A DNA stretch of 64,000 bases from Sclerurus mexicanus (GCA_013396755.1 VWZF01002906.1:372001-436000); one strand, 5' to 3'. Counted from the first letter of the stretch, positions 1-14,300 are shown. Notes: generated by a model not told the origin, from the letters alone. Made by a program: numbers and translations.

Positions 1-714
1 CTTAAAAATCTATTACTCTAAAGTAGGGGCTGCTCTCTCTGGTATCTGAAAGTATGATCTAATACCAAGTGTTAAATTAAAAGACACAGCACTCAAAAGA
101 GAAAATAAATTAGTTTCATTACTACATAGCCCACAAGATACGTATTTGCCTTTGAATAATAATGTTAATATTAGGAAAACTATAGCATAATCAGTTGTGC
201 TTCATTACACGGTTTTACTGTAGTTGCAGCAGTATTTCATTTTGATACAATTACAAAGACACTTAGTACTTTGAAGCAAAAAACAATTTTTCAGTTTATG
301 TGCAACGTCATTTTTTACTTTTTTTTGGCTGTGCGATTGGAAATATTAAATCTCAAATCAGTCATGTACAGTAAGAAGTCTCAATAAGACAGTCACAAAC
401 CCCATTTTAAACATGTCAACACAAAAGTATTCAATAATTCAACTTTTTTTTATTTTTAATAAGGTCTCAAGCAGAGACCAAGTTTCCCTGGAAACTCTCT
501 TCACACTAACATATATTCAATCAGAGGATGTCCTGAGTTGGAAGGCACCCACAAGAAACATTGAAGTTCAACTCCTAAGGTCAATCATGCCTATAAAAGT
601 GAATTTGCTAGCAATATCACAAATACTTTCATACTTATTTTGTCTTGTAATAAAGCAATATGACAAAGACTCTCAGAGAATTTCTGGCTCCTGTACAGTC
701 CACAGAGAAGGCTG

Positions 715-832
715 GTTGGGGTTTGTTTTATTGTGTTTTTTTTTTGTTTGGCTTTTCAGGTGTTTTTTTCATTTAGTTGGTTTTCTGGTTTGGCGTTTAT
801 TTGTTTTCTGTTTGTTTTGTTTGGGATTTTTC
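715..832 (+). repeat. T/G-rich low-complexity tract
   Basis: This is a run made almost only of T and G, with repeated GTTTT/TTTGTTT units and long T stretches. It gives the C-terminal half of the apparent 140-codon frame at 413-835, a Phe/Leu/Cys/Trp-rich peptide. That composition explains the long open frame without invoking a gene. Confidence 0.8.
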
Positions 833-3800
833 TAAATGCAATTTAAAAGAACCCAACAAATCAAAAACCAATGCAAACATAACTTTTTCCCTGACACCTT
901 CAACATAAACCTTCCCTTTCTGACTTTTTTCCAATTGAAAACACACAAGATTGGTTCATTAGATTAAAGTCAGCCTCTGTGACTACTTTGCAGTTTGTTG
1001 TATTTGTCTAGACCTTGTGTTTGCCAGTTACATGTATAAAAAACTGTGCAAACTTTTTCAGGAAGAATTCCTGAAAATAAACTTATATTGAACAAATACA
1101 AGAATAGCGTGAATGTAGATTTTCAAGAGGCAAAAACTCCCACTGAGTGGTTTCAATTAACCTAGAGAAAATGTTTTGGTTTTTTCCCTAAATTTTCCCT
1201 GATGAGGCTATTTTTCTCCCCTATTATTTACCAATTCTGTCAAAATTAGCAGTTTTACACTGGTGAAAATCACTATATAGGGTGCAAAAAAAGCCCCGTT
1301 TCTTCAATTATTATTGTAATGGACTTCTGGGAAAGAACAAATTTTAAAAAATAAAATTGACAAAAGTAATGTTTGAAGCACTGTGGTGAATATACTTCCC
1401 CAGATTTAACTTGAATTGAGGCGCCATTCTGGATATACTGAATGATGGTGTACAAATAGAGTACAGGACCCATTTATACAGCATAAAGGAGGCCTTCTGT
1501 CTTTAATCTTGCATTAGCAGAAGCTGCTGTGATGCAGTTGCCACTGAGAAAACTCAGTTCAAAAGTAGGGATGAGGCAGGAGACTGGAAGAAAAGCGCTT
1601 CATGAATATCTCTCCTGCCAGGACTAATCATCCATCCTTTATTTTATAGAACATGTCATACAGTGATGAGAATAGTATGTCCTGTGTCAAATCAATGAAG
1701 CAAGCACTTTGTCCTGTGCTTCAGCAACCATCATGAAAGATTAATCTGCACAGCACGTAAACACACTTCAGTACAATTATATTCCCAGGGAGCAGATTCT
1801 TGATTGTCTCAACTCCAGGCGGCGCAGACAGGGGGCACCTCCAAGCAAGCTGGAGCCAGATGGGATGCTGCAGCCCCAGACAGAGTTCAAAACAAGGCTT
1901 AGAGACTATCCTAGCTTCACACAGAATGCTACAGTGACTTCACAGGTTTATTCCTTAAGAACTTGTCCCATTAGCTAATGTTTCAAAACTGAGTCAAATA
2001 GCTATCATTTTAAGCATTCCTAATTTTTCTTACTACCTCTATCTACAAAGTATTCACTAGTGAGGGGTGAAGGTGTGGTACAGATATCAATACAGAATTA
2101 TGTTGTCTTCAGCCACTTACTACGGGAGTTGAATGTGGGGTTTTTTTATTGATTTACTAGCTAATTGGACATTACCCTTTCCATTAAGTGTGTCACATGT
2201 AAATTCAGAGACTGACAGAATATAAAACCTGCATTTCATTGTTTTTGAAGGGGACAGAAGACAGAGTTTTCTAGTCTGGCCATAGAATCAGTGTTTGAAA
2301 AATTAGAAACTTTAGATGCTTCCATTTACCTTCTGTGTTTCTTTATATATTAGTTTCCAGAGTTCAAAGACAACTGGAATATTTCTAGTTTTGCTTTATT
2401 GGTGAAATCTAATAAGCTATTTTCTTCCTGTTGCTGCATTAAGCACTGGAAACTAAAAGCTTAATTTAGGTGTCAAAAATAGTCTTGTGCAGAAAAATGA
2501 CAATTCACATAAGCAACCTGGAGAGAACACTGCAAAAGAAAACAGTATCCATAATCTGTTTGCATTCTACTGTCTATAAGATATGGTTCTGGTTGTTTAT
2601 ATACTCATTATATCCACTTTTCTTGAACTGCCCAATACTGACAGCTAATGACTGCTACTAAAGCAGTAAAGTGTCACTGTACAAACCTTGCTCCTGAATT
2701 TTGACTACCAGATATTTTCTGATAATGCTAACGTATGGTAGTTTGTAGTTCTCCTCTTATAATCTTCCCACCCAGGGTGAACCCAATCCTCATTAATATA
2801 AGCCGTCTGACTCCTTGATTTCTCCATCTGCTCTGCTACTGTCAGCTTAGCATTGCTTTTCTAGCACTGCAGGGAAAGACAACATGCCAAAGCTTTTATA
2901 AAACTGATTCAAAGTATTCTAGGAGTAAGAAATCAAAATTGTATACAATGTGTGTTAAAAACCAATTGTTGATACTGAAAATTTAAACTAAGGTTTGTCT
3001 CTTCTTTCTCTTCATATTAAATTAGGACCTAGTGTACATTTCTTTCTTTATTTTTTTTTAACACATTAGTTAACATGTTCAGTTCTTCTCTCTTTAGCTG
3101 AATTATTCCATCATTCTTCCTTGTATTCATTTTGGCATCTTCCCTTAAAATGCTACATCACAATCCTAGGTGAAGACTCTTTGAGCACTTGATGAGGTAG
3201 CTAGCTAGTTAAGAGGGGATCCTTCAGATAAGCCTCCAGGTTGTGTCTGTTTCTAGTACAGAAAACGGGTCAGGTCACCTATCTTGTCTCCAGCACAAAG
3301 GCAAATTGCCATTTCTGGTGTCTTGGGAGCAAGGCGTTCACTGTGTACCTCACTGCTTGAGTTATCTAATGAAAGTTAGACATGCCATTGTTGCTACTTT
3401 ATTGACCTGCCAAAGAGAAACACTGACAAAACCTATCTGAGAATCATTCTCTTTCGTGACTTCAAAAACACCAAAATCCATTACTCCAGTAAAATCTGTT
3501 CATCTATTATTGCAGTATGCCAGTGTTAATTCTTGTGAAATACCATTTCAAAAGCCATAGGTGGAATGGAAACAGAATACACCGGGGGTTTTGTCATTGA
3601 ATGTACATGAGATGCTTTGCATAATGGGTGAACCAAACTAATTGGGGCTGAATCTTTTTATATATTTACAACTTTAATTAGAGGTGATACTCCTGAAAAC
3701 CTTCACTTTAGTGTATAAATTGTTATTAATAAAGCAAGATAACAATGTAATGCAAACTGTTCATTTACAGAAGCTTCTAGCCAATGACATGAATTAAAAG

Positions 3801-3919
3801 ATATCACTAGCAGTCAGTAAGATAAAAACAAGTAAACTATTATCCTTGATCTATATCTGAATTTGTTCCTATCCTGTAACTTTATCTGTCAGTTTGATCA
3901 ACATTCATTATATCTCATA

Positions 3920-3970
3920 AAAAAACCCAAAAGCCAAACGAAAAACAAACAAACAAACAACAACAATCAA
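3920..3970 (+). repeat. A-rich (AAAC)n / (AAC)n simple repeat
   Basis: An A-rich segment contains four or so tandem AAAC units followed by AAC units. It could be an ordinary microsatellite or the decayed A-rich tail of a retroposed element. No element body is recognisable beside it. Confidence 0.75.
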
Positions 3971-4740
3971 CTCTTCAGAGTTTCCTGAGAGAAGGTTGGT
4001 TTTGACAGGAGTCTAAATCAAAATGGAAGCCATAACAAGATTATGCAGAATCTCTGAGGGAGGAAGAAATTTCTGAGGAAAGAAAAAATTTAAAACTCAA
4101 AAGTAAAGAAGACATTTTCTCAAGTTTTCATATCCACAGCAGTCCAGAAATTACCAGCTATGGAAATAGAACTCAGTAGATTTCAGTCTGGGATATGTTA
4201 GATATGATCCACAGTCTCTGATATGCAGCAATTTTATTAAACCAGACATGAATCAAGTTAAAGTAGGACTTACATTAATTTCTATTTTCAGAAAAAAAGA
4301 ATGTTGGATACTGTCTGTGTATGAATCTGTGTGCACCACCACCACTCCTTCCAGGAATAAGATTTTCACTGCTGGAGATGCTCCCATAAGTGGGAACCAC
4401 CAAACCAGTTGCTTTCCAGACAGAGTTACAACCCTGTCCATGTATGCAGCCATCTCACTATGATGTCAGCATTTATATGTTATATACATCACCTCTATTT
4501 CCACTCCAAAGTATATGCAATTATAGTTCCCTTGACTGGGGCACATAAAACAAAGATCTTATCGCTCGCTACCACAAACTCCAGATGGTTTTTATTAAAG
4601 GGCTTATGCCTAGTTCATAAGTGATGACAAAAAGTAAGGCCACAGTATGGTTTGAATAGTTTCTTGTTCTGAAAGATTCTCAGGACACCTAACAGCTCCT
4701 CTTCTGCATATAAGTAAGAACTACATCTGGAGTCTCCTTA

Positions 4741-5080
4741 CAGGATTAGGTCTCTGCTGAGACACCTCCCATCCCACTGCTTTCTCCCTCATCACCACCC
4801 CTCCCTCCTTTGTTACCAGACAACAAAAGCCTGTCATCACAGACTCCCACAGGGCACAGGCACTCTATAGGGCCAAGAACATGCCCTCACACAGCCCTGT
4901 CAACAATCCCTCCAGGTACTCACACAAATGCAGCCCTGATCATCGTCTGATCAGTTTCTGGAGATGCTCCCTCACCAAGAACTGTCAGCTAACTCAGGCT
5001 GCACAGTCACAACAAACTCAGGACACCAACTGAGCACCTACACCACCTTCAAACCCAGTCTGAGGCTGCAGTGGTGACTT
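4741..5080 (+). other. C-rich, G-poor strand-asymmetric patch
   Basis: The plus strand is strongly skewed: a hand count of 4741-4920 gives 71 C and 27 G. The text is rich in CA, CAC and CCT words but not a tandem repeat. No open frame of note spans it. It may be a decayed transposon or LTR piece, or a locally skewed unique sequence; I cannot identify it. Confidence 0.45.
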
Positions 5081-7201
5081 ACATCTAGCCATGTCATAGC
5101 TAGTTACATCAGGCACATCCAACTCACCAAAACTGATATAACAAAACCAACAAGAGAATATCTAGAATTGACAGAAAGCCATCAGCACTAATGTTCTACT
5201 GCTAGAAGTTCAAGTCCAAAGCAAACTGAGAAGCCCTCACACAACTACTCTCTAGTTCTAGGGACACTTACACACAACAGCTGTTTTTGTCCCACTCATT
5301 AGATGTAGATATGCCTTTGAATACACTCAGTTTGATTACTGAATGCTTACTGATAAACAGCTCAAGGCTCAACTTACATTTAAGTCCAATCTAAAACAAA
5401 ATAAAAAAATGGGCCCTTCACTTTTAATTCCTCAAGGGAGTCAAAATAGCACCAAAGATACAGCCAGAGAAAAACAGAGTGGAAATTACAAACACAGTGT
5501 CACCACCTACCTTTAAATACCTTCCTGAAAAGACTTAAATGCAAATCAGACAGAATAACTATTATTTTCTGATACTGTTCTGGAAGTAATCACCTGCAAA
5601 AGGGGCATCTAAATTATAATTTTCAAGAACAACCAGAACCCTGTGCTCTTCAAAAAGCTCTGAGTAAAACGTGAACAGAAGAGGGCTGAAGATTTACCCC
5701 TTGCTGCAGCCCTTGTGATTAGCCAGGTCTGCTACAGGTGATCCACAGTTTCAAGGTCCTTCCTGTCTACTCACGTTGCTGGGTGAGCAGTTCCTCCTTT
5801 AATTTGTGTTAACCCCTTTATCAAAAGGGGCTCTTTTCTCTTGTAGTATGGCTGTAATCTTAATCTTCCCAGAAAAAGCAGACATTCTATTCCTGCAGTA
5901 GGTACCGAATACTTATTTTTGCACCTCCTGGCATTGCTTCCTGGCAGGAATTGCTGATTTTAGCAATATAGTCTTAAGCCAGAAGTGGGGTCAGAAAAGA
6001 GCAAAAATCTAATGTCTCCAATTGTGCTGCTAATTAGAAAACAGGATTGTCTTTCTTTGTAGGTCATGCCATATTTTAGACTCAAATGGAGCAAACTGAT
6101 GGATGTGAGTAGATCCCCCTGTGACTTTCCAGCACTATAGGAAGGAAAAGAAAACAACTGTGCAGAACAGTTTGAGTAATTACGGGCCTTAATTAGAAAG
6201 TGGAACTATGCTTCCGGCATCCATATAATTTTGCCTGGTTTCCATTAGGAAATGTGTCTCCTAGTTTTCCTCCAGGTTGTCTTCTACCGAAGCTTTCTGG
6301 TTTTGAATGTGACTATTAAATTAAATTGCCATATATTTAAGACTTAAAGCTTAATTCAACACATAATTTGTGTTAATTCTAATCACATGGCTTGTCTCAT
6401 TTAATAATGCATTAATGGGACAATTCACCTGGTCACAGTTAAATTCTCTTTAAGTGCTTCCCTTAAACTTTTAATCAGGTATAAGATGAGAATCAATCTT
6501 CATCTTTGCTCCTCATATTTATGTTTCAACTTCTCTCTTTACTTCAGGATAAAAAATACAGTAGCAGTAGTTTGTTGGTTGTTGAGAGATTTCCATTCCT
6601 CTTTCTTTTTAGATCCTATTGTTTTCTATTTCTCTCTAGTTATTTACATTGCCTTTTCTTTTTTTTTTTAATGGAAAACTTGGCAAAGAGTTGGTAGGTA
6701 GGGTATTTTCAAACTCTTGTGACATAATAGCATACGACCTTAATGCCAATATAAGACATTTACTTACACAGCTAAGATATTGCTGTGCATTTCCTTATGT
6801 TCTAATTCTCTAATGTCTGAAAAGCAGAGGAAAATGAGACAACTTCCTGATCTACCAAATCTGATGCATATTAGTTGTACTACTCTAATGCTGGAAATGT
6901 TAAGAATCTTTTCATTGAGAAGATTGTAAAAATATTGTTTGCTTCTTTTTTGAATTAGAATCTTTGAATTAAAATTAGTGCTATCTATCACTGAAAAAGG
7001 TTTGCAGGTTGTACATAAGGGAACTATCTGAAAATTAAGCTAGTAAATATTTTATACTGGAGCCTCTTTGAGTGCCTTTCAAATTCTCAGACAAGTACAA
7101 AATCAAAGTAACAACCTATCCAAATGGGAGCAAAATATGTTTTTAAGCATTGCTCATACTTTCAGAAAGAACATTGCTCAAGGCTGTTTTTGAATCTATG
7201 T

Positions 7202-7218
7202 ACACACACACACACACA
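7202..7218 (+). repeat. (AC)n microsatellite
   Basis: About eight uninterrupted AC dinucleotides, a typical short vertebrate microsatellite. Confidence 0.9.
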
Positions 7219-8375
7219 ATTCTACCATGGGTCATGCAAGAACTCCAAACAGATGGAGTTAAAGCAGCTTAAAGTAATCCAGCTAAAAAAACTTCTGTGA
7301 ATAACTAGTAGCTTTAATGATGTTTTATTTTAAGTGTAAGAATTGCCAGTACAGCTGTGGCATAAGGAAAAAAAGAAATATTTCATGAATAGCTTCTCTT
7401 AGTCTAAAAACTAATAAATGTGAAATCTTCCACTGAATTAGAACAAGACTTATGCGATTGCTGTTGACTAAAAGGGTTGTCATTTAAAGGTACAACTTTA
7501 AAAGAGCTGGATGAATTTAAAACAGAATAAGATACAGGTGCCTATAATCTAAAGTTTTCTTTGAAAAATATGGAGTATTTTTCAAACTGAGTTTAGGCCG
7601 AAATCCTGGTTTTCCATTGCTGAGAATAAATGACAGAAAGTAGATAAATATGGGACTTTCAGAAGGATTCAAGAGTTTCAGCATCCGAAGTGTCTTATTT
7701 TTAAATAATGTTGTTCATGGAGAAGAAAAAAAGATAAAAAATAACTATCCATACCAACCACTTTTAATTAAAGAGAAGGAATATCATATTTCTTCAAAAG
7801 CTTTTTTATTTATAAAAGAGTTTGGTAATTTACTGTACACTGGTAGTCAATATCACAACCCAGAAATCTTTTTTTTCATCTTTATATGAAAATTGGCCTG
7901 TCATGACAAACTCTGTTCCTCAAAACTATCAAGTGAAGCACAACAACAGATCATAATGAAAATCAGTCTATAATACATACAGATATGCTTTATGTATTGC
8001 ACCAGAGTAGCCATTATCTTTCATCCTATTGAAATATTTTTATTTTGAAATATGCCCGCTAAGTTTACAAATATTTTCCCCTAGAGTATTACTGACACAC
8101 TAATACTAGTGGTTAATGATAGACTTTGTGTTGGAAATAGGACAAATAAAAATCCTCTAATGTAGTAACAGGCTGGGAAGTGGATTCTAAGAAATAATAC
8201 TAGTTTTCTTGTGGTGGAAATTGAAGAATTTATTTCGAGACTATAGTGTTTGCTTGCAATATTTCTTTATCTCCTTCTAGCATGTTGACAAGTAAAAGCA
8301 AGTTGTTGCATTTTGTCACCACATCACCACTAAGGCTTAATCCTTAGAGTGTGGGCCACACACAAGTAACATTCC

Positions 8376-8397
8376 TTGCACTCTTCTTCGAGTGCAA
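8376..8397. repeat. 8-bp-arm hairpin
   Basis: TTGCACTC and GAGTGCAA are exact complements around a 6-base loop TTCTTC. The arms are short for a microRNA precursor and do not extend, so it is listed only as a structure. Confidence 0.75.
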
Positions 8398-11030
8398 ATT
8401 ACCCTGGAACTGCTAGGAAGAGAAACGAGTGTGTATTTTGCACATTCCTAAGCCAGCAGAGATACCCTGCTGTGAAGCAGGAAACTTTATTTCATCCGAA
8501 GTCTTCATTCTTCACTACAGATCTGTCCTGTGCACTGAAAGAGAAGAGAGTCTGAGCCTGAAAAGTAATATGTAATTATACAATTAAGAAATTTAATGTA
8601 TGCAAGGACGCATAGGAAGCAAAATCTTGGCGTTCTCTTTCAAGTGCATAATAATGAAAACTAATTATTTAAGTGCAGCTTGAAACTTCCACCACTTAAA
8701 AGTCAGGATGTCAGCTAAGTCAGAGAGTCTTTTGTTCTTCCACTATGGCAAATGCATGGTAATGTGACTGAGTTCTACCGTCTTTTGTCACAGGCCATGC
8801 TAAGTACCATTACCCTTTATTTCCCTTGAGTTAAGAATGTAGCTACTGTGGTCCAGCTGATGCATGGCAACTAACTGCAAGCAGCAGCTTGAATGTGAAC
8901 TTGACCTATCAGAACTTTCTTTTAATGCCATTCTTCACAGTTTCTGCTCTGGGATTATTTTAGCTTTCTGCAGGGGAGAAGACATGCCATTTTCTTTTTT
9001 CTATTTTCACAGGAATACAAATGCACAGCTATTCTGTGCAGCTGCAGTGACATGTGTGCTATGCTATTTTAACTAGCAGCAGAAGGACTGTTATTTTAGA
9101 GGAGAGAATATGCTCACACTGTGCACTGGATTCAGAAGAAAGGCAGTATGGGACTCTTGGGTCCGCAGGCGTAAGAGAAGATATGGCCCAGATATTCTCA
9201 TCCAGACACAACGGCAGAAAGTGCTGGTGAAGTGCCACGTGCAGGGCTGTGGTAAGAGCTGTCCTCAGGCTTTGCTTTCTACCACCTCTTTTCTCCAACC
9301 TCAGTTCCACGTGTGATTCTACACTATGAAGAAAAGATGGGTCAGCATGCAAATCTCAGATGTCCATTTTGTCTGCCCCATCAGTGCAGCAAAATTTATC
9401 AGCCATGAAAGCTGTGTTATAAAATGTCGTGGCTGTCTGATGTGGAGCCTGACCATTCTGCACATCTGTGCCTGCCTTTGCATAATGTTCTTTTCTCAGT
9501 AACACGTGAGATAGAGAGGATAGCTATATAGCTTGGATTGAAAACAATTTCATGTGACATAGGAAAAACACCCCAAAGGCTTGTGACCATCACTGGAAAA
9601 GCTGGAGTAACTCAGAAGACAAACAAGAATCTGTTATAATGGAAAATACCACACAATTTCAATGTATGTTCACCATACTTTAGGTCTAGCATTCATGTAA
9701 CAATATTCAGTAGATCTCAAGTATTTCTGCTTTAAAGATGCACATCTCACCTTATAAACCTGGGATTATATGTCATTTCCTTCAATGACACAATGACTTG
9801 TTTGTCTTCAGTATTATTCTTCAGGCATTATTGTCTTTCCTTATCATATTCAATTTTCATTAAAAAAAGAAAAAAGTAATCTTGAATGGCTGATATGGCT
9901 AGAAGTTATTATTTTCTAAAAATGAAAGGTAATTTCATTTTAAAACTCATTGTGGCATTTTCCCCACAGCTATTGGAATGTGTGAAAGGAGGAGGGGATA
10001 AAATTATCTTTGTAGCTTTATAGTGAGATTACTATAAGTTTCAAGAAAAATAAATAAACTTTAACAGCTTTTTACTATGGAAACAGGACTTTTAGTCTCA
10101 GTGGGTATCCTGAGTACTGCATTTCAAATTTGATTTACCTTTTTTTTTTTTCAAAAGGGCCTGTGGGAGAAAATGATCAGGATGAAAAGACAGGTCTGGA
10201 ACTTCAGAATCATTTTAACAGCAGTTGCCAAACTTGAAGCCTCCATCACACACTGCCTATTGGCTATCCTAGCATTGCTAGCTAAAACAAAAAGAATAAA
10301 CAGCTAAGATAACTGTAACCCTGAAGAAAATGTGATAATATTATTAATATAATATACCGAGCAAGGAGAAGAAATAGGACTTGGAGAACACTTATACTTT
10401 TCTAAAATCTAGATTTCATGAAGGGACTTTAGATATAGCTTCTTTGTGCTTGGGAAAAAAAAAAAACCAAACACTAGGCATATCCTAAGACTTGTGAGCT
10501 AAGAGAAGGGTAGAAAATGCTATAGGAATGGAAAAAACTTTTGTGCAGTGTAACTGCAAGCCCATGATGCACGAGGCAGTCAATGAGGTCAGCCCTCCAG
10601 CAAAGCAAGGGCAATCCAGGGCATTATTTACAGTCTTTCCCTTCTCCTGGTAAACTTTAGTCTGTTTGGCAGAAAACACAAGGCTAGAGCTTTATCTGTC
10701 ACAGTTTTTAAGTGAAGAGTGTGTTTCTACTGCAATTCAAAGTATCTGGGAGCCAGGCCTTTGAGAAAAAAAATCTTAAACGCTGCATACATGCATCTGA
10801 AAAAGATAAACACAGGAAGTGTCAGAAGCACATTAAAGGTTCATTAAAACTGAGCACCTTCCAAATGTTCTTCTGCCATAGGCAAATAGACCACTTGAAA
10901 AATATTTTTTTCAAACAATATATATCTGACTGTAAATAGACTCACTGTAGCTGCTGAAACGTGTAAGGCTTGCTACATTTCTTCTGTTTTGTTTTTCTTT
11001 ACTTAATAATATTGAGAAACAAAAATAATC

Positions 11031-11392
11031 AGAGAATCATAGAATGAGAGTACAGCCCAGATTGGAACAGACTTCCAGAGATCACCTGGTCCAAACCTTA
11101 ATGAGAAAGGGAGTAGAATGAAGCTATCTGTCACACTGTACAATCACATCATGAAAACCTCGTCTAATGGGGACTCCACCATGTCCCTGGGGAGGTTGTT
11201 CCAGTGAAAGATGTAAAAAAAAAAAATCTTATATTGAGATGAAACCTCTCTGAGTGCCTGTTGTCACTTCTTTTCTGTGTGGCTCCTTGTAAAGACAGAG
11301 CTTCCCTCCTCTTTGCAGCAACCCTTTAACTACAGCAATATTGTGATCAGGTCCTCCCTAAGCCTTCTCTTCTCCAGAGAGAAAAGACTGTC
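11031..11392 (-). mobile_element. CR1 LINE fragment, 3' end, minus strand
   Basis: The left edge reads 'agaatcatagaatgagag', the reverse complement of the avian CR1 3' terminus. It is followed by 'ttggaacagacttccagag' and 'atcacctggtcc', as in avian CR1 read backwards. Further right, 'ggggaggttgttccagtg' and 'agccttctcttctccag' are reverse complements of the CR1 3'UTR and the end of the reverse-transcriptase ORF. The piece is 5'-truncated, as is usual for CR1, and carries an internal A-run near 11216-11227. It is non-functional. The right boundary, where similarity fades, is good to about 10 bases. Confidence 0.93.
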
Positions 11393-14300
11393 ATGCACAA
11401 TATGCACATGTCACTTTTACATGGTATGAACATGTTAATTTAATCCACAATATTTAAAGGGGAAAAAAATATAACTATTTTCTGGAGCAATTAGCAATAA
11501 ATAGTATCTAAATAGTAAATAATAAGGATTACATTCCTACCTGGATATTTTAGGCAGTTCTGTTTTTGTCTTCCCTTCTCTCATCCAGCCAGACTGACTC
11601 CTCTCCCTCTTGCAGCACAAACCCATCCTGTCTTTCTCACCAGCTCTGCCATTCTTTTCTTTCTTTTTTCCCCAAGGAAAATTTTGTTTTCTCTGGTTAG
11701 TTTGATGGATTGGTACACTGATCCATCTCCAAGTGGGGAGGGAGACCCCCAAAGCCAACATAAAAAAGGAACCATTGAACCAGCAACCAGGTTTGTTTGT
11801 GCTGCTGTTGCACTCCAATGTAATGTTCAGCACCGAAGTCCCCTTGCTGCTTACCCACCTCCAAAGTAATTATTGGTAAAAGGACAGAATCCCTAAACTC
11901 TTTAATTTGAGCCACTGTGAATTCATTGCAAGGTCACATATTTGTTTGCTGACATTCTTATTTCTTTGTCCTCTCTGTTCAAGTACGGAGGTAATTTGGT
12001 TACACAAGCCATGCTGAAGAATCAGTGCAAAAGTCTAACAGGGAACTGCTAGCTCTCCAAATTGTTGATGATAACAAATTTTAATTGCTTCAGAGTGCCA
12101 ACTGTGTGTCAGCAGTTTCCTTAGACCATTGTTACGCATCCAGAGTTTCAAATAATGATTTTACAAATAAGGAGATTAAGCACTCATATTACAGTTTCTG
12201 AAATGACAAATGAAGGTATCCTTTTGAGAATAAATATTCTGGGAGTTTTGAATATATTATACTGTCTTGAATTCAACAGGATGAGCACTAGGACTTTGTA
12301 TCTGACATTTCATTTAAAAAATCGTCTGAGCCTTAGAGGAGTAAGAAAGAGGATGTCTGTGCTTAAAAGTGTAAGTAATGATTCAGACACTTCCAATTTC
12401 TTTTCAATGACTACAGTATTAGAACCTGGTCAAGATCCATTTTTTTCCACATTGTGATTATGTGTCTTTATAAAAACTGAAACACAAGAAGTTTTAAAGT
12501 GAGGTAAAGAATCTAGTTATCTTTTTCTATTCAACATTTACTGGTATAATTAAAAGGTTATTTTTGACATTAAAACTACAGTCTAGAGCATAGAATAGAG
12601 GCGCCTGAGCTAGATCAGATACTGAAGGAAAGGTTATTCACATCAATACAGAGCTCAGGGCATGCTACATAGCTTTGTTCCTGGGGTTAAATACAGTGAT
12701 TGTCACATGCCTGAATAAGGGAGCCTTTACACAGTTTGCCGAAGGTCACAAAGGACTGAGGCAGCTACTATGAGAACTGAGCTGATGTTTTACTGCTTCA
12801 CATTGCTTAGTTGGTTTAAGAGTGATTTCACTGTCCCTGGCTAAGCTCCTTGAGAATGAACCTGGGCTTTCCACTTCTGATGCAGACCTTTACTTTGAAC
12901 AGTGCTCACATTCAATGGCCAGTTATGAAACTGTTGATGATTCCTTTTGTACCAGCATTGCCCCACCTTCAATACTTTCTTCACAAATACTGAATTGATG
13001 CTGGATTGTTTTGCAAATAAAAAAACATCTTTCTGGGAACAGCAATAATTAGAAGTATGTTCATTGTTCCATATCAAAGACAAGGTTCTTTATTCCTCTT
13101 CTTGGTCAATCCTTCCTTAAAAAAAAAATTTCAAAAAACAAACAACACCCTATAGTATTTTAATAATGGAATAAAGTTCACAAGAGAGGAAACAAGGCAC
13201 AACACAGTTCACAGACTGAAGAATAAGTATCAATCAACAAAGTGAGAAAGATTGTTATTCCACAAGGTGTTCTGTTCTCCTGGAGCCCTTATGGCACACA
13301 GATAATAAAGAAATGCAATAAATTGTGTTTCACCATTGTTTCTGTCTGTCAAAATTTCTTACCAAAAAATTCTCTCTCAGCTTTTCTGCCAGAAGTTCTC
13401 ACAAGAGCTTCCTGCTGGAGTCTTCCTGCCCGAAGATCCTGCTATTGTAATCACTTCAAAACATCTAAATAGAACTACATGCCAGAAAACCACTACTACC
13501 TCTTTTGAACATTATAAAATTGAAAAGAAACTTTGGAAAATCAGGGAGAAAAAGGAAAGAAAGAGAGGACTGATTACCATAAGCAAAAATCTCTCCTTAG
13601 CTCCCCCATACCCTCTCACCTTTTCTTTGCCAACCACCTGCTGCCTGCTTGCCACCGGGGACTGAAACTCTGCCAGCCTGGAAGAAAATGTGACCCACCA
13701 TGCCACATGCGTGAGTTAGATCTTACCCTTCTACTCTTACTGTACTTTTGAAGGACAAAGGTACTGACAGATCAGGACCCTGCATGGTCGGTGAACACAG
13801 CTCTTCATGAGCAACAAAACCCACATTCTGGCTGCATTCCAGGGAACCAAAGCTGCTAAAACTCCCTGATTCTGTAAGAGATAACATCAAAAAGCAGCAG
13901 AGACAGAGAAAAAAGAGATCACAAACTGCTTCTCTCCCATCCACCCCACCAACTTGGCAAAAGGTAGTTCTGGTGGTAACTTTTCTTTGCTTCTAAAAGT
14001 AATCTTAGCTTTTTCCAACCTTTTCTTATTTCTTCTCTTTGCATCTCTTATCAACTAAAAAAACCAGATTTTGGCATCAACAGATACCTTGTGCGAGTTT
14101 TAATTTCACTCATGGAAAATACTTAAATCTGAAGTTCTTTCTGCAACATTTAAGTAGACTATAACAGCCTTAACTGAGAAAGGATTGAATAAGACCCTAC
14201 TTCCACTGCAACTTCGAGGCATACATTTACCATTGCGTAAGAGAACTGATTTTTCTGTTTCTCTTCAAGAAAGCATTACTACTCTTGTCCAGCCTTCCTA

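Larger units (their letters stand above)
1..11030. other. AT-rich non-coding stretch, no gene recognised
   Basis: No exon, RNA gene or mobile element could be supported over this 11 kb. Open frames are short, frequently overlap on both strands and are often low-complexity. The frame at 413-835 is mostly a T/G-rich run. The sequence holds A/T homopolymers, a short CA microsatellite near 7.2 kb and a C-rich, G-poor patch at 4741-5080. Parts near 3.6-3.8 kb and 6.3-6.5 kb are rich in TAATT/ATTA motifs and could be conserved non-coding DNA, but that cannot be judged without an alignment. Confidence 0.6.

Noticed and set aside
413..835. 140-codon plus-strand open frame, the longest in the window
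   Set aside because: Its second half is translated from a T/G-rich tract, giving Phe/Leu/Cys/Trp runs. No domain or coding signature.
8376..8397. Hairpin as a microRNA precursor
   Set aside because: Stem of only 8 bp that does not extend, far too short for a precursor.
9059..9352. 97-codon minus-strand and 68-codon plus-strand frames in the same bases
   Set aside because: Both strands are open and neither translation looks like a known protein. No splice or promoter support.
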